In this document: positions 26,606 to 35,561 of the stretch, in pieces
Layout of the letters: every line of letters starts with the position of its first letter
Position numbering within the stretch: the first letter of the stretch is position 1
From: Cytophagaceae bacterium
GTDB taxonomy: Bacteria > Bacteroidota > Bacteroidia > Flavobacteriales > Flavobacteriaceae
Assembly: GCA_002710685.1 (NCBI GenBank)
Contig: PALD01000037.1
Span: 239,953 to 303,952 of the forward strand
DNA length: 64,000 bases
Direction: 5' to 3'
Notes under the pieces: model-generated
What the model was told of the DNA's origin: nothing
Seen by the model: the letters and a program-made list of their open reading frames with translations, nothing else
The model's database searches: none
Made by a program: the position numbers and the translations under genes

Positions 26606-27184
26606 ATGAAAAATTTTATTTATGTATTACCATTAGTGCTATGCGCCTTTGTCTCCTGTGATAAAGATGAAAGTGCCGTGCCCGAAGAAATGCAAACGGC
26701 AAACTTTACCGTTAGCGATTTTACCGCGAGTGAGCTGGAAACAACAACAAAATCTGCTGAGGCAGAGCATTGCTTTACAACCCGCCTGCTTGCAGGGCAA
26801 CATATAGATGTGGGTTTTGTTGCCATAGATTATGTTGACAATACATGGGTGTTGACCTATGAGACTAAAGATGGATGGTCCATCAATGCCACGCACTTGA
26901 GTATAGGCGATTGTGAGGATAAAACCTTTCCCACAACAAATTCAGGAAATCCCAAAGTAGGTAAGTTTGAACATTCTTCAACGCATAGAAATGGAGTCGT
27001 GGAAGTGGTCTATGTCCTTGACGATGTAGATATCCTTGACTACATCTATTGCTTTGCGGCCCATGCTGAGGTAAAAGGTCCCGGTGGTAAGGAAACCGCC
27101 TGGGCAGAAGGTGAAGATTTTGGAGGAAAAAGCTGGGCAATGTTTGTAAAGGCCAACCTTTTTCAATGTTATCCACAGGCGTAA
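26606..27184 (+). CDS. Lipoprotein of unknown function
   Basis: This 192-residue protein has a lipoprotein signal (MKNFIYVLPLVLCAFVSC) with acidic residues after the Cys, suggesting surface export. The mature part contains HCFTTRLLAGQHIDVGFVAIDY and an ending GGKETAWAEGEDFGGKSWAMF, a pattern I have seen in secreted Bacteroidota proteins of unknown role. It lies 34 bp after the Kbp-like gene and converges on nadD with a 4-bp gap. Confidence 0.72.
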   Translation: MKNFIYVLPLVLCAFVSCDKDESAVPEEMQTANFTVSDFTASELETTTKSAEAEHCFTTRLLAGQHIDVGFVAIDYVDNTWVLTYETKDGWSINATHLSIGDCEDKTFPTTNSGNPKVGKFEHSSTHRNGVVEVVYVLDDVDILDYIYCFAAHAEVKGPGGKETAWAEGEDFGGKSWAMFVKANLFQCYPQA

Positions 27185-27188
27185 TGGC

Positions 27189-27767
27189 CTATTTATAAAA
27201 ATTCATTTCATCAATGTAGTTCCAAGCCTCTTCTGTTAGAAGGGGCTTTACATTTTTTCCTTCCCTGATGGCATTTCTTATGGCTGTCGCCGAAATTTCT
27301 ATAATGGGTGCCTTTACATATTTTACCTTGGGATGGTCTTTAAAACGGTGTTCAATTGCTCCTTCTGAAACCCGCGGGTACACATAAATCTCATGATGGT
27401 CCATGATAACTTCATGGTTCTTCCATTTATGTAAGGATTTGAGGTTGTCCTCGCCCATGATAAGGGCAAACTCCTGTTGAGGGTACTTTTCTTGAAGGTA
27501 TGCGAGGGTATCCACGGTATAATTGGGTTGTGGCAGTTCAAACTCAATGGTGCTGGCCTCAAGTTTGGGGTAATCTTCCAGCACGCGTTGTACCAGTTGA
27601 TACCGGTGGTGGTTATCTAGCAGGGTCTTTTTTTTCTTAAATGGGTTGTGCGGTGTGATGACCACCCATATTTTATCCAGGTCACAGAACTCCACCATAT
27701 GGTTTGCGATGATAAGATGCCCTACATGAATGGGGTTAAAAGTGCCAAAATAAAGACCTATCTTCAT
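27189..27767 (-). CDS. nadD: Nicotinate-nucleotide adenylyltransferase
   Basis: This 192-residue enzyme adenylates nicotinate mononucleotide in NAD synthesis. It has the nucleotidyltransferase motif GTFNPIHVGH (8-17), the substrate segment VITPHNPFKKKK, and ISATAIR near 157-163. Third gene of yicC-gmk-nadD, 8 bp after gmk. Confidence 0.95.
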   Translation of the reverse strand: MKIGLYFGTFNPIHVGHLIIANHMVEFCDLDKIWVVITPHNPFKKKKTLLDNHHRYQLVQRVLEDYPKLEASTIEFELPQPNYTVDTLAYLQEKYPQQEFALIMGEDNLKSLHKWKNHEVIMDHHEIYVYPRVSEGAIEHRFKDHPKVKYVKAPIIEISATAIRNAIREGKNVKPLLTEEAWNYIDEMNFYK

Positions 27768-27775
27768 CGCTGCCC

Positions 27776-28354
27776 TTATTTATCCAGTATAAAATCTGAC
27801 ACGAGCCCATACGCTTCGTCCAGGGCTACTTCCAGGTTGTTGTTCTCGATGATATGGTCAAACTGCGGTGCTGTGGCAAGTTCTATACTGGCTTTTGCAA
27901 TACGCATGTTAATGCGCTCATCTGTCTCTGTCTTGCGTTTTTTAAGACGTATCTTGAGTTCTTCAATACTGGGGGGTTTTACAAATACCGCCAGGGTTTT
28001 TTCTGGAAATAGTTTTTTTATATCAAGCCCGCCCACGACATCTATGTCAAAAATAACATGCTTGCCGTGGCTCCATATACGCTCTACCTCGCTTTTGAGC
28101 GTGCCATAAAAGTTGTCCCGGTACACTTCTTCCCACTCCAAGAAATCCTCGTCCTTGATGTGCTGCTTAAAATCATGGAGTGACAGAAAATAATAGTCTA
28201 CACCGTGTTTTTCTCCTTCCCTGGGCTGGCGTGAGGTTGCCGAGATACTAAATTCAAGATTGAGTTCTTCTTTGGCCAGGAGCCATCTAACAATCGTGGT
28301 CTTCCCACTTCCTGATGGCGCCGAAAAAACCAATAACTTGCCTTCTCCCTTCAT
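27776..28354 (-). CDS. gmk: Guanylate kinase
   Basis: This 192-residue enzyme phosphorylates GMP to GDP. Its P-loop is GSGKT at 15-19 (SAPSGSGKTTIVRWL), and the GMP-binding segment is TSRQPREGEKHGVDYYF. Its start overlaps the yicC stop by one base. Confidence 0.96.
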   Translation of the reverse strand: MKGEGKLLVFSAPSGSGKTTIVRWLLAKEELNLEFSISATSRQPREGEKHGVDYYFLSLHDFKQHIKDEDFLEWEEVYRDNFYGTLKSEVERIWSHGKHVIFDIDVVGGLDIKKLFPEKTLAVFVKPPSIEELKIRLKKRKTETDERINMRIAKASIELATAPQFDHIIENNNLEVALDEAYGLVSDFILDK

Positions 28355-29211
28355 TAAAGGACATTTAAGAGTTGTTCCTTCACTTTCTCCAGCTCATCCT
28401 TCATGCGTACCACTACGCGCTGCATAGGTGCATAATTTGATTTTGAGCCTATGGTATTGATTTCCCGGCCTATTTCCTGGCTTATAAATGCCAGTTTCTT
28501 GCCATTGCTATCTGCTGAGGCAAGGGTTTTTGTAAAATAGTTAAGATGGTTGCGCAGGCGTACCTTTTCTTCATTGATGTCATATTTTTCCAGGTAGTAG
28601 GTAAGTTCTTGCTCAAAACGGTTCTGGTCAACCTCTACCTTAAGCTCGGCGACCGCCTTGTTGAGCTTTTCGCGCAAGCCTGCCAACCTTTCTTCATCAA
28701 GGGCCTCTACATCATCAAGGCTTCTTGCAATGTTGTCTATACGGAGTTCAAAATCCTTTTGCAGGGCCTCGCCTTCTTCTGTCCTGAATTTTTCTATAGC
28801 CGTCAGGGCTTCTTGCAGGGCATCGAGGATGGTGTGGTATTCCTGCTCGTCAAGCTCATCCCTTTCTGTCTTGAGCGCATCAGGTAGCCTTATGGCCATC
28901 TTGAGTAGTTCTGTGTCATCTGCTTGCACGATTTTGCCCAGTTGCTCCATATAGGTCTTTACCGCCGCTGCATTGATTGATGAGCTGGTCTCCTCACCGT
29001 TGAGCTCCACATAAAGACTAAGGTCAACCTTGCCACGCACAAGTGCCCTTGCGACAATGTTGCGCATATCGAGTTCCTTTTCTCGGTAGGTAGAAGGTAT
29101 CCTGGCGTTGAGATCCAGGTTTTTACTGTTGAGCGATTTTACCTCAACGGTAATTTTTTTTGTGGGCAACTGGGTAACGGATTTCCCAAAACCGGTCATT
29201 GACTGAATCAT
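28354..29211 (-). CDS. yicC: YicC/YloC-family endoribonuclease
   Basis: This 285-residue protein begins MIQSMTGFGKS, the hallmark of the family, and has the conserved C-terminal KLAFISQEIGREINTIGSKSN and MKDELEKVKEQLLNV. YicC proteins are metal-dependent endoribonucleases involved in RNA turnover and commonly precede gmk, as here. First gene of the yicC-gmk-nadD operon. Confidence 0.93.
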   Translation of the reverse strand: MIQSMTGFGKSVTQLPTKKITVEVKSLNSKNLDLNARIPSTYREKELDMRNIVARALVRGKVDLSLYVELNGEETSSSINAAAVKTYMEQLGKIVQADDTELLKMAIRLPDALKTERDELDEQEYHTILDALQEALTAIEKFRTEEGEALQKDFELRIDNIARSLDDVEALDEERLAGLREKLNKAVAELKVEVDQNRFEQELTYYLEKYDINEEKVRLRNHLNYFTKTLASADSNGKKLAFISQEIGREINTIGSKSNYAPMQRVVVRMKDELEKVKEQLLNVL

Positions 29212-29230
29212 GCAGCATTGTTTGAAGTGG

Positions 29231-29238
29231 CAAAGATA
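29231..29238 (-). promoter_or_regulatory. -7 box for yicC-gmk-nadD
   Basis: Minus-strand TATCTTTG, exact TAnnTTTG, 19 bp upstream of the yicC ATG. Confidence 0.45.
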
Positions 29239-29268
29239 GGAAATAGTATATGGAACTCGTTTTGTTTC

Positions 29269-29282
29269 GCTTCCGCGGAAGC
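29269..29282. repeat. Dispersed palindrome, variant GCTTCCGCGGAAGC
   Basis: Perfect 14-base palindrome between yicC and the DUF1080 terminator. Confidence 0.55.
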
Positions 29283-29285
29283 AAT

Positions 29286-29314
29286 AAAAAACCGCCCAAT
29301 TATTACTGGGCGGT
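29286..29314 (-). terminator. Terminator of the 3-keto-sugar operon
   Basis: ACCGCCCA pairs with TGGGCGGT (8-loop). On the minus strand it is followed by a U tract (As at 29286-29290). It ends the leftward DUF1080 operon. Confidence 0.85.
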
Positions 29315-29340
29315 CCTGGTTATTTTTGGAATGCGGTAAA

Positions 29341-30159
29341 CTAGTCGTTGAGTTTCCTTATCCAGATGTTTCTAAAGCTTACCGGGTTGCCATGGTCCTG
29401 GAGTATGATGGGGCCATCTTCGTGCGGTGTTACCTTGGGCCTGCCTATATACTCTGTGGTTCCTGCAAGTTCCACGTTATCCTGTACAAGTACGCCATTG
29501 TGGAGCACGGTGACGGTTCCTTTTCTGGTGGTCTTGCCATCAGCATCATACTTGGGTTCATGAAAGATGATGTCATAGGTTTGCCATTCTTTTGTGGGTT
29601 TTGTGGCATTTACCAGTGGTATGTGTTGCTTGTAGAGCGATGATGCCTGCCCGTTGGAGTATGTGCGGTTGTCATAACTGTCAAGCACCTGTACTTCATA
29701 CAGGCCTTGAAGGAAGATACCGCTATTGCCACGGCCCTGGCCTTCGCCCTCTACCTTTTGAGGGGCCTGCCACTCTACATGCAGTTGAAAGCTGTCAAAG
29801 TTTTCCTTGGTCTGTATGGGGCCGGTTCCCGGTGCCACTGTCATGCTGCCGTCGCTGTTGACCTTCCACCGTGCGTTCACGATAGAGTCTGATGTGCTTT
29901 TCCAGGCGCTTAGGTCCTTGCCGTTGAAGAGCACCTCTGCATCTGACGGCACCCCGTTTTTATCAAATGTCACCACGGCGGGTTCTGGGTCCCATACCTC
30001 GGTGACCTTGGGGTCCGTGATTTCTTCTTCCTCCTGGGTTTCAACCTGGGTCGTGTCTACGGTGGGCTCAGTAGATCCTGCTTCTTCCTTATTATCGGTT
30101 TTTTCAGCGCAAGCGATAATGGAGAGTGCGGCAAGGAGGGTCAGTGCTGCTTTTTTCAT
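29341..30159 (-). CDS. DUF1080 (3-keto-disaccharide hydrolase family) lipoprotein
   Basis: This 272-residue protein has a lipoprotein signal (lipobox SIIAC), a Glu/Thr-rich linker (20-65), then a single DUF1080 concanavalin-like domain (about 75-270). Typical elements are LFNGKDLSAWKST, NSGIFLQGLYEVQVLDSYDN and a final GPIILQDHGNPVSFRNIWIRKL. Members of this family act on 3-keto-glycosides, and some are lyases/hydratases rather than hydrolases. Probably periplasmic or surface-bound. It shares one base with the upstream DUF1080 gene and is the last gene of the operon. Confidence 0.88.
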   Translation of the reverse strand: MKKAALTLLAALSIIACAEKTDNKEEAGSTEPTVDTTQVETQEEEEITDPKVTEVWDPEPAVVTFDKNGVPSDAEVLFNGKDLSAWKSTSDSIVNARWKVNSDGSMTVAPGTGPIQTKENFDSFQLHVEWQAPQKVEGEGQGRGNSGIFLQGLYEVQVLDSYDNRTYSNGQASSLYKQHIPLVNATKPTKEWQTYDIIFHEPKYDADGKTTRKGTVTVLHNGVLVQDNVELAGTTEYIGRPKVTPHEDGPIILQDHGNPVSFRNIWIRKLND

Positions 30160-30905
30160 TATTTTAATTCTTTGATTTTAATATTCTTGAAAGATACTTC
30201 ATGACCGTGGTCTTGAAAGGCGAGGTGCCCTGTATCGCTCTTGGCAAAATCTGACCAGTTCTTGAACTTGCTGTTTTCAACGAGCTTGGTCCATCCTTCA
30301 CCAGAAAGGGGGAAGGTTACCACGTCATCACCGTTCATATTGATGACTCCCTGGTTAGCATCGTAGTTGATGGTTATTTCATAATGGTTCCACTCCCCGG
30401 CAGGATTTGCCATTTCTGAGGCTGCGATCATATCATATAGTGCGCCAGATTGGTGTGTTCTGCCTGCCTTGGCATCTGGGTGGCCCTTGTCATCAAGGAT
30501 CTGGATTTCTGGTCCTGTGAGGTAGGGTTCTCCCAGTTTGGGGTCTTCTTTTACCGCCCACATGAAACCGCTGTTGCCGCCTTGAGAGATCATCCAGTCA
30601 AAATCAATGACAAAATTGTGGTATTCATCCTTGGTGATGAGGTTTTCTGAGCCATGACGCCCTTCGGCAGGGGTAAAAACCAGGGCATCTCCCTTAATGC
30701 TCCACTGGCTCGAGAGCGTGTCTTTGTTATATGCTTTAAAAGCATCGAGGTTTGTGCCGTCAAAGAGGGTGACCCATTCACCTTCTTGAGATGGTGTTTC
30801 CATGGTTTGTTCAGCGGTCATTGAGGTGTCGTCCTCTTTTGGTTTTTCTTTACAGCTTGTAAAGGCCAGTGCTAGCGTAAATGCGCCCAAAATTAATTTT
30901 TTCAT
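30159..30905 (-). CDS. DUF1080 (3-keto-disaccharide hydrolase family) lipoprotein, second copy
   Basis: This 248-residue protein has a lipoprotein signal (LALAFTSC). Its DUF1080 domain (about 43-247) has LFDGTNLDAFKAYN, DFDWMISQGGNSGFMWAV, EIQILDDKGHPDAKAG and a final HLAFQDHGHEVSFKNIKIKEL. It is divergent from its neighbour (different substrate loops), suggesting complementary steps or substrates rather than a recent duplication. It sits 5 bp after the TIM-barrel gene. Confidence 0.88.
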   Translation of the reverse strand: MKKLILGAFTLALAFTSCKEKPKEDDTSMTAEQTMETPSQEGEWVTLFDGTNLDAFKAYNKDTLSSQWSIKGDALVFTPAEGRHGSENLITKDEYHNFVIDFDWMISQGGNSGFMWAVKEDPKLGEPYLTGPEIQILDDKGHPDAKAGRTHQSGALYDMIAASEMANPAGEWNHYEITINYDANQGVINMNGDDVVTFPLSGEGWTKLVENSKFKNWSDFAKSDTGHLAFQDHGHEVSFKNIKIKELK

Positions 30906-30910
30906 GTTGT

Positions 30911-31966
30911 TTATTTAATTCCTAGAATCCGTTTAAGTTTAGCATCGTCAGTTTCCGCGCCAGCGAAATCATCAAATGCCTTTTCTGTTGCCTGTATGAT
31001 ATGGCTTGCGATAAATGGTGCTCCTTGACTTGCACCCTGCTCTGGCGATTTTATACAGCATTCCCACTCCATCACGGCCCATACGTCACAGCCATACTCG
31101 GTAAGTTTTGTAAAGATGGTCTTGAAGTCTACCTGGCCGTCGCCTGGATGGCGGTAGCGTCCCGCCCTGTCAATCCAGTCGCCATATCCGCCAAAGGCTC
31201 CTTTTTTGCCCGTAGGGTTAAACTCAGAATCCTTTACGTGGAACATCTTGATGAACTCGTGGTAATAATCTATGTATTGTATATAATCGAGTTGTTGAAG
31301 CACAAAATGACTGGGGTCATATAGGATGTTTACCCTTTTATGGTTGCCGGTGGCCTCGCGAAAACGCTCAAATGTGACACCATCATGCACGTCTTCTCCC
31401 GGGTGGACTTCATAGCAAAGGTCAACACCTTGATCTTCATATATATCAAGTATGGGCATCCAGCGTTTTGCAAGTTCTTTAAAGCCCATCTCCACAAGAC
31501 CGGGAGGGCGTTGCGGCCAGGGGTGAAAGGTATGCCATAGCAATGCCCCACTAAATGTGCCCGAAACGTCAATGCCCAGGTTGCGGGAGGCTTTTGCGGC
31601 ATTTTTCACTTGATTGACTGCCCATTCAGTTCTTTTCTTGGGGTTGTTTTTGCAATCATCTGGCGCAAAGTTGTCAAACATTTCATCATAGGCGGGATGC
31701 ACGGCAACCAGTTGCCCTTGCAGGTGGGTGCAGAGTTCTGTGATCTCCAGCCCATAACTGTTGACCTTGCCCTTGAGCTCATCACAATATGTCTTGCTTT
31801 CTGCGGCTTTCGCCAAATCTATTAGCCTTGTTTCCCACGTGGGGATTTGAATTCCCTTATATCCCAGTTCACTGGCCCATTTGCAGAGGCCATCAAGTGA
31901 ATTGAAGGGGGCTTTGTCATCCATAAATTGCGCCAGGAAGATTGCTGGGCCTTTAATGGTTTTCAT
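30911..31966 (-). CDS. Sugar phosphate isomerase/epimerase-type TIM barrel
   Basis: This 351-residue AP-endonuclease-2-like TIM barrel has metal-binding patterns: Glu in YEVHPGEDVHDG, Asp/His in NILYDPSHFVLQ, the HVKDSEF histidine, and WAVMEWECCIKSPEQG near the end. It has no signal peptide. Enzymes of this length (~350) are typical of keto-sugar pathways in Bacteroidota and may isomerise or hydrate a 3-keto intermediate. A copy of GGCTTTCGCCAAA lies in the coding sequence. Confidence 0.82.
   Translation of the reverse strand: MKTIKGPAIFLAQFMDDKAPFNSLDGLCKWASELGYKGIQIPTWETRLIDLAKAAESKTYCDELKGKVNSYGLEITELCTHLQGQLVAVHPAYDEMFDNFAPDDCKNNPKKRTEWAVNQVKNAAKASRNLGIDVSGTFSGALLWHTFHPWPQRPPGLVEMGFKELAKRWMPILDIYEDQGVDLCYEVHPGEDVHDGVTFERFREATGNHKRVNILYDPSHFVLQQLDYIQYIDYYHEFIKMFHVKDSEFNPTGKKGAFGGYGDWIDRAGRYRHPGDGQVDFKTIFTKLTEYGCDVWAVMEWECCIKSPEQGASQGAPFIASHIIQATEKAFDDFAGAETDDAKLKRILGIK
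31805..31817. repeat. Dispersed palindrome GGCTTTCGCCAAA
   Basis: GGC-TTTC-GCC core inside the TIM-barrel gene. Same 13-mer at 39417 and, reversed, at 24867. Confidence 0.55.
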
Positions 31967-32007
31967 AATCCTTGATTTTTAGTTGGTTTTAAAAAAGCAG
32001 TTTTATA

Positions 32008-33156
32008 CTACTCCTTGAGTGATACCCATGAAGCATTGTTTTCGCTTGAAGCGACAGCAGCATAGATAAATTGCATGCCACGCAAACCATCTTCAACCGT
32101 GGGAAACTCCACTTCTTTAGAAATGGGATTGCCCGCTTCAACGCTCATGACCTCTTTGGCAAAGTTATTATATAATGTTGCAAAAGCTTCAAAATATCCC
32201 TCGGGATGTCCTGGGGGGACACGTGTAAACGCGGTAGATTCTGCATATGTGCCATTGCCTCCGGGGGTAAAGGTCTGTTTGGGCGCATCCACCCATTTTG
32301 CGATAAGCTCAGTAGGTCTTTCCTGATGCCATTCTACACTTCCCTTTGTACCATAGACGCGTATGGAAAAGGCGTTTTCATCCCCGGTGGCCACCTGTGA
32401 GTAGCTCATGACCCCCTTTGCGCCATTTTCAAGCCTTAAAAGCAGGTTGCCATCGTCATCCAGTATGCGGTTTTTGCCAAATCCTGTGAGGTCAGCTGCA
32501 ATTTCGCTGATGCGTAACCCGGTGATTTCTTCGACCATGTTAGCGGCATGGGTGCCCACGTCCCCCAGAGAACCGCCTATACCCGATTTTTTAGGGTCAG
32601 ACCGCCAGGCAGATTCATTGGCATCTATATATTCTTGGGTTGACATCCATCCCTGTAGGTAGTTGACGACCACTTTTCTTATCTCGCCCAGGTCTCCACG
32701 TTTTACCATTTCTTTAGCTTGACGTACCATGGGGTAACCCGTATAGGTATGCGTCAAACCAAAGACCTTTCCTGTTTTTTTTACCAGTTTCACGAGGTCA
32801 TAGGCCTCTTCAAGAGTAAGTGTCATGGGCTTGTCGCACATGACGTGAAACCCTTTTTCCAGTGCCATTTTTGCGGGTGGAAAATGAAGATGGTTGGGGG
32901 TGACTATTGAAATAAAATCCATGCGCTCTCCTTTGGGCAGCATGGATTCTTTTTCTATCATTTTTTCAAAACTCTCATAGGACCTATCTGGAGGCAGGCC
33001 CAGCTGCTCAGCAGATTTTCGGCTTTTTTCAGGGTTGCTGCTAAAGACGCCACACACCAGTTCAATTTTTCCGTCAAATGCTGCGGCCTTGCGGTGCACA
33101 TCGCCTATAAACGCGCCGATGCCACCACCTACCATGCCCATTTTGAGCTTTTTCAT
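32008..33156 (-). CDS. Gfo/Idh/MocA-family oxidoreductase
   Basis: This 382-residue protein has an N-terminal Rossmann domain (GMVGGGIGAFIGDVHRKAA at 7-25; the Gly-rich motif binds NAD(P)), the signature CDKPMTLTLEEAYDLV (catalytic Lys), and a C-terminal domain with GGSLGDVGTHAANM. There is no signal peptide, so it is cytoplasmic. In 3-keto-glycoside pathways such enzymes oxidise or reduce C3 of sugars. Embedded in the operon between the permease (3 bp) and the TIM barrel (41 bp). Confidence 0.9.
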   Translation of the reverse strand: MKKLKMGMVGGGIGAFIGDVHRKAAAFDGKIELVCGVFSSNPEKSRKSAEQLGLPPDRSYESFEKMIEKESMLPKGERMDFISIVTPNHLHFPPAKMALEKGFHVMCDKPMTLTLEEAYDLVKLVKKTGKVFGLTHTYTGYPMVRQAKEMVKRGDLGEIRKVVVNYLQGWMSTQEYIDANESAWRSDPKKSGIGGSLGDVGTHAANMVEEITGLRISEIAADLTGFGKNRILDDDGNLLLRLENGAKGVMSYSQVATGDENAFSIRVYGTKGSVEWHQERPTELIAKWVDAPKQTFTPGGNGTYAESTAFTRVPPGHPEGYFEAFATLYNNFAKEVMSVEAGNPISKEVEFPTVEDGLRGMQFIYAAVASSENNASWVSLKE

Positions 33157-33159
33157 TCG

Positions 33160-34389
33160 CTATACTTTTTCTCCTTTGTATTCTATTTTTTCATTTTTGA
33201 ATGCAATCAAGAAGAAAACAAATACCAGTACGGCAAATCCTGCGGGGTATATCCAGATTTTCTCCCAGTTGTGCAAATCGCCTACAAGATAGTTATCAGT
33301 AATCTGGCCTGCAACCCAAAATCCTATTAACATCCCCACGCCATACGTGGCAAGTGTGATGAGTCCCTGGGCGGCACTCTTGTTGCTCGCCCCAGCTTTT
33401 GAATCTGTATAAATCTGCCCAGAAACAAAGAAGAAATCATAACATACCCCATGAAGTGCGATACCTATCAAAAGCATAAATGAAAGCTCGTCAGCATTGC
33501 CATATGCAAACAGGACATATCTTATTGCCCATGCAATCATACCAAACAATAATGTCTTTTTAATGCCAAACCGAAGCAGGAACACGGGCAAAAGCAACAT
33601 GAACAGTACTTCTGATACCTGGCCCAGGGCTTGTTTTGCAGTGGCATTTGTCATCCCTATCTCAGTTAAGAAGGGGTTTGCGTTTTGATAATAGAATGCC
33701 AGTGGGATACATATTAATATTGACGAAACAAAGAAAATCAAGAAGTTCTTGTTCTTCAACAAGGTGATGGCAGAAAGTCCTGTCTTTTCCATCAGGGATG
33801 CATTTTCTTCGGTTTTATTAGGTGGTGTTTTTGGCAAGAAGAAACTGAAAATTCCCAAAAATGCTGATGCAACTGCTGTCATCAAGAAAGTGTTCATCAA
33901 TAGGCCCTCGCCCAGACCTTCTTGAGAATCCCAACCCAAAAAGCTGATCAATATACCGGCCAGGATCCACCCTATGGTCCCAAAAACACGTATAAACCCA
34001 AAATCTTTTGATGGGTTCTTCATTTGCCTAAAGGCCACGGAGTTTACCAGTGCCAGGGTGGGCATATAGGCAATCATGTACCCCAGTACATAGGGATAGA
34101 AAACGCCAAAATCTTCGGCGTAAGCCATCTTGTACATTAAAAAGGCTCCTATTAAGTGGAGCACTCCCAGTATTCTCTCAGCATTGAAAAACTTATCTGC
34201 AATGAGGCCTATGACAAAGGGGGCAATAATCGCGCCCCAGGATTGTGTGGAAAAGGCCATTGCACTTTGTGCACCTGTTGCTTCAAGGTTTGTGCCCAAA
34301 AAGGTCCCCAGGGTCACAAACCATCCTCCCCAAATAAAAAATTCAAGGAACATCATTAAGGAGAGTTGAATTCTAACTAGTGGTTTCAT
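33160..34389 (-). CDS. MFS permease of the nucleoside:H+ symporter type
   Basis: This 409-residue protein has 12 predicted membrane helices and NupG-like features (RIQLSLMMFLEFFIWGGWFVTLG at the start; SWGAIIAPFVIGLIADKFF). In sugar operons of this phylum such permeases probably carry sugars or keto-sugars rather than nucleosides; here it lies between two TIM-barrel genes and the Gfo/Idh gene, which supports import of the pathway intermediate. The family is confident; the substrate is inferred. Confidence 0.88.
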   Translation of the reverse strand: MKPLVRIQLSLMMFLEFFIWGGWFVTLGTFLGTNLEATGAQSAMAFSTQSWGAIIAPFVIGLIADKFFNAERILGVLHLIGAFLMYKMAYAEDFGVFYPYVLGYMIAYMPTLALVNSVAFRQMKNPSKDFGFIRVFGTIGWILAGILISFLGWDSQEGLGEGLLMNTFLMTAVASAFLGIFSFFLPKTPPNKTEENASLMEKTGLSAITLLKNKNFLIFFVSSILICIPLAFYYQNANPFLTEIGMTNATAKQALGQVSEVLFMLLLPVFLLRFGIKKTLLFGMIAWAIRYVLFAYGNADELSFMLLIGIALHGVCYDFFFVSGQIYTDSKAGASNKSAAQGLITLATYGVGMLIGFWVAGQITDNYLVGDLHNWEKIWIYPAGFAVLVFVFFLIAFKNEKIEYKGEKV

Positions 34390-34411
34390 CTATCTGTTTT
34401 GAGTTTAAAAT

Positions 34412-35395
34412 TTATTTTACGTTTTGTGCGTCTTTGATCAAAAGTTTTCTGGTGAGTATAATGCCTTCTTCGGGCTCTAGGTCATCGCCCTCATATTCAA
34501 TGCCTACAAAGCCGGTGTAGCCGGCATCTTTGACCAGTTGCAGCATGCGGGTAAAATCAATATCAGTCTCATTGCCCTCATCATCAAAGTTGAATGTTTT
34601 TGCGCTTACGCCAAAGGCTTTGGGCATCATTTCCTGTACGCCCTTGTACATGTCGTATTCTTCTGCACATCCAGACCAGTAGTCAGCAGGGTCTTTTAAT
34701 CTCATGCAAAAATTTCCAAAATCTGGCAATGTGCCCACGTTTTCTTTGTTGACGCCATTGATCACTTCCATGAGTTTTTCGCCGTTAGAGCTAAAACCGC
34801 CATGGTTTTCAACGATGACATTGATGTTTTTTGTAGCTGCATAATCAGCCAGTGAAGTTAAGCCTTTAATGGATGCTTCCTTCCATGCTTTTTCATCATC
34901 TGCCCCCTGCAGGTTTACCCGTATGGAGTGACAGCCCAGATACTGTGCGGCATCAACCCATTTTTTATGGTTTTCGACAGCCTGGTTGCGTTCTGCATCA
35001 TCCTTGGCAGAGAGTGGCCCCTCATGGTCGACCATGATCAACACGTTCTTGATGCCATATTTATCGGTTTTTGCCTTCAGGATGGGGAGGATTGAGTCTA
35101 GGGCAATTTCTGGAGAATCAAAAGTCTCCATCATGGGGGTGTATAATTGACTTACATACTCAATTCCCTTAAATCCAAGTTCATTTGCCTTGTCGGCGAA
35201 ATCAAGTGGGTTCATCTTACCATTGCGAATGGGCTCGTTGAGCGACCATTGGGCAAGTGATATTTTAAAGAAAGTTTCCTGATTTTTTTCCTGTATTGCT
35301 TCATTTTGAGACTTTTCTTGAGTACTTTTAGTCTCGTTCTTGCATGAAAGCGTTAAAAAAACGGCCAAAGCCGCTATGATGATTTTTTGGGTCAT
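34412..35395 (-). CDS. Secreted lipoprotein TIM barrel (sugar isomerase/epimerase-like)
   Basis: This 327-residue protein has a lipoprotein signal (MTQKIIIAALAVFLTLSC) and a Gln/Lys/Glu linker to residue 40, then an AP-endonuclease-2-like TIM barrel. Likely metal ligands are Glu in NVIVENHGG, Asp in GTLPDFGNF and Glu near the end in FVGIEYEGDD. An exported member beside exported DUF1080 proteins points to processing of keto-sugars outside the cytoplasm. It is the first gene of the leftward operon. Confidence 0.85.
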   Translation of the reverse strand: MTQKIIIAALAVFLTLSCKNETKSTQEKSQNEAIQEKNQETFFKISLAQWSLNEPIRNGKMNPLDFADKANELGFKGIEYVSQLYTPMMETFDSPEIALDSILPILKAKTDKYGIKNVLIMVDHEGPLSAKDDAERNQAVENHKKWVDAAQYLGCHSIRVNLQGADDEKAWKEASIKGLTSLADYAATKNINVIVENHGGFSSNGEKLMEVINGVNKENVGTLPDFGNFCMRLKDPADYWSGCAEEYDMYKGVQEMMPKAFGVSAKTFNFDDEGNETDIDFTRMLQLVKDAGYTGFVGIEYEGDDLEPEEGIILTRKLLIKDAQNVK

Positions 35396-35420
35396 TAGAC
35401 TTAAGTTGTTAATTTACTGG

Positions 35421-35434
35421 CTATAACGTTATAG
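35421..35434. promoter_or_regulatory. Perfect 14-bp palindrome in the divergent promoter region
   Basis: CTATAACGTTATAG is fully symmetric with a central CG, the layout of LacI/GalR-type operators. It lies 26 bp upstream of the leftward operon and 128 bp before the GMC gene. A second weaker inverted repeat (GAAACC..GGTTTTC, 35434-35451) follows. No matching regulator gene is in the window. Confidence 0.45.
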
Positions 35435-35513
35435 AAACCGTTTTTGGTTTTCTTATAATTCAAAGTCTAAATTATACTTTTTTTATTTCCTAAAAAAAAT
35501 AACATAGAATTTA

Positions 35514-35521
35514 TATATTTG
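35514..35521 (+). promoter_or_regulatory. -7 box for the GMC dehydrogenase operon
   Basis: TATATTTG matches TAnnTTTG and ends 40 bp before the GTG start. Confidence 0.5.
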
Positions 35522-35561
35522 AAAGCATACCTTAATAGAAATTAACAAAAACATAATTTAA

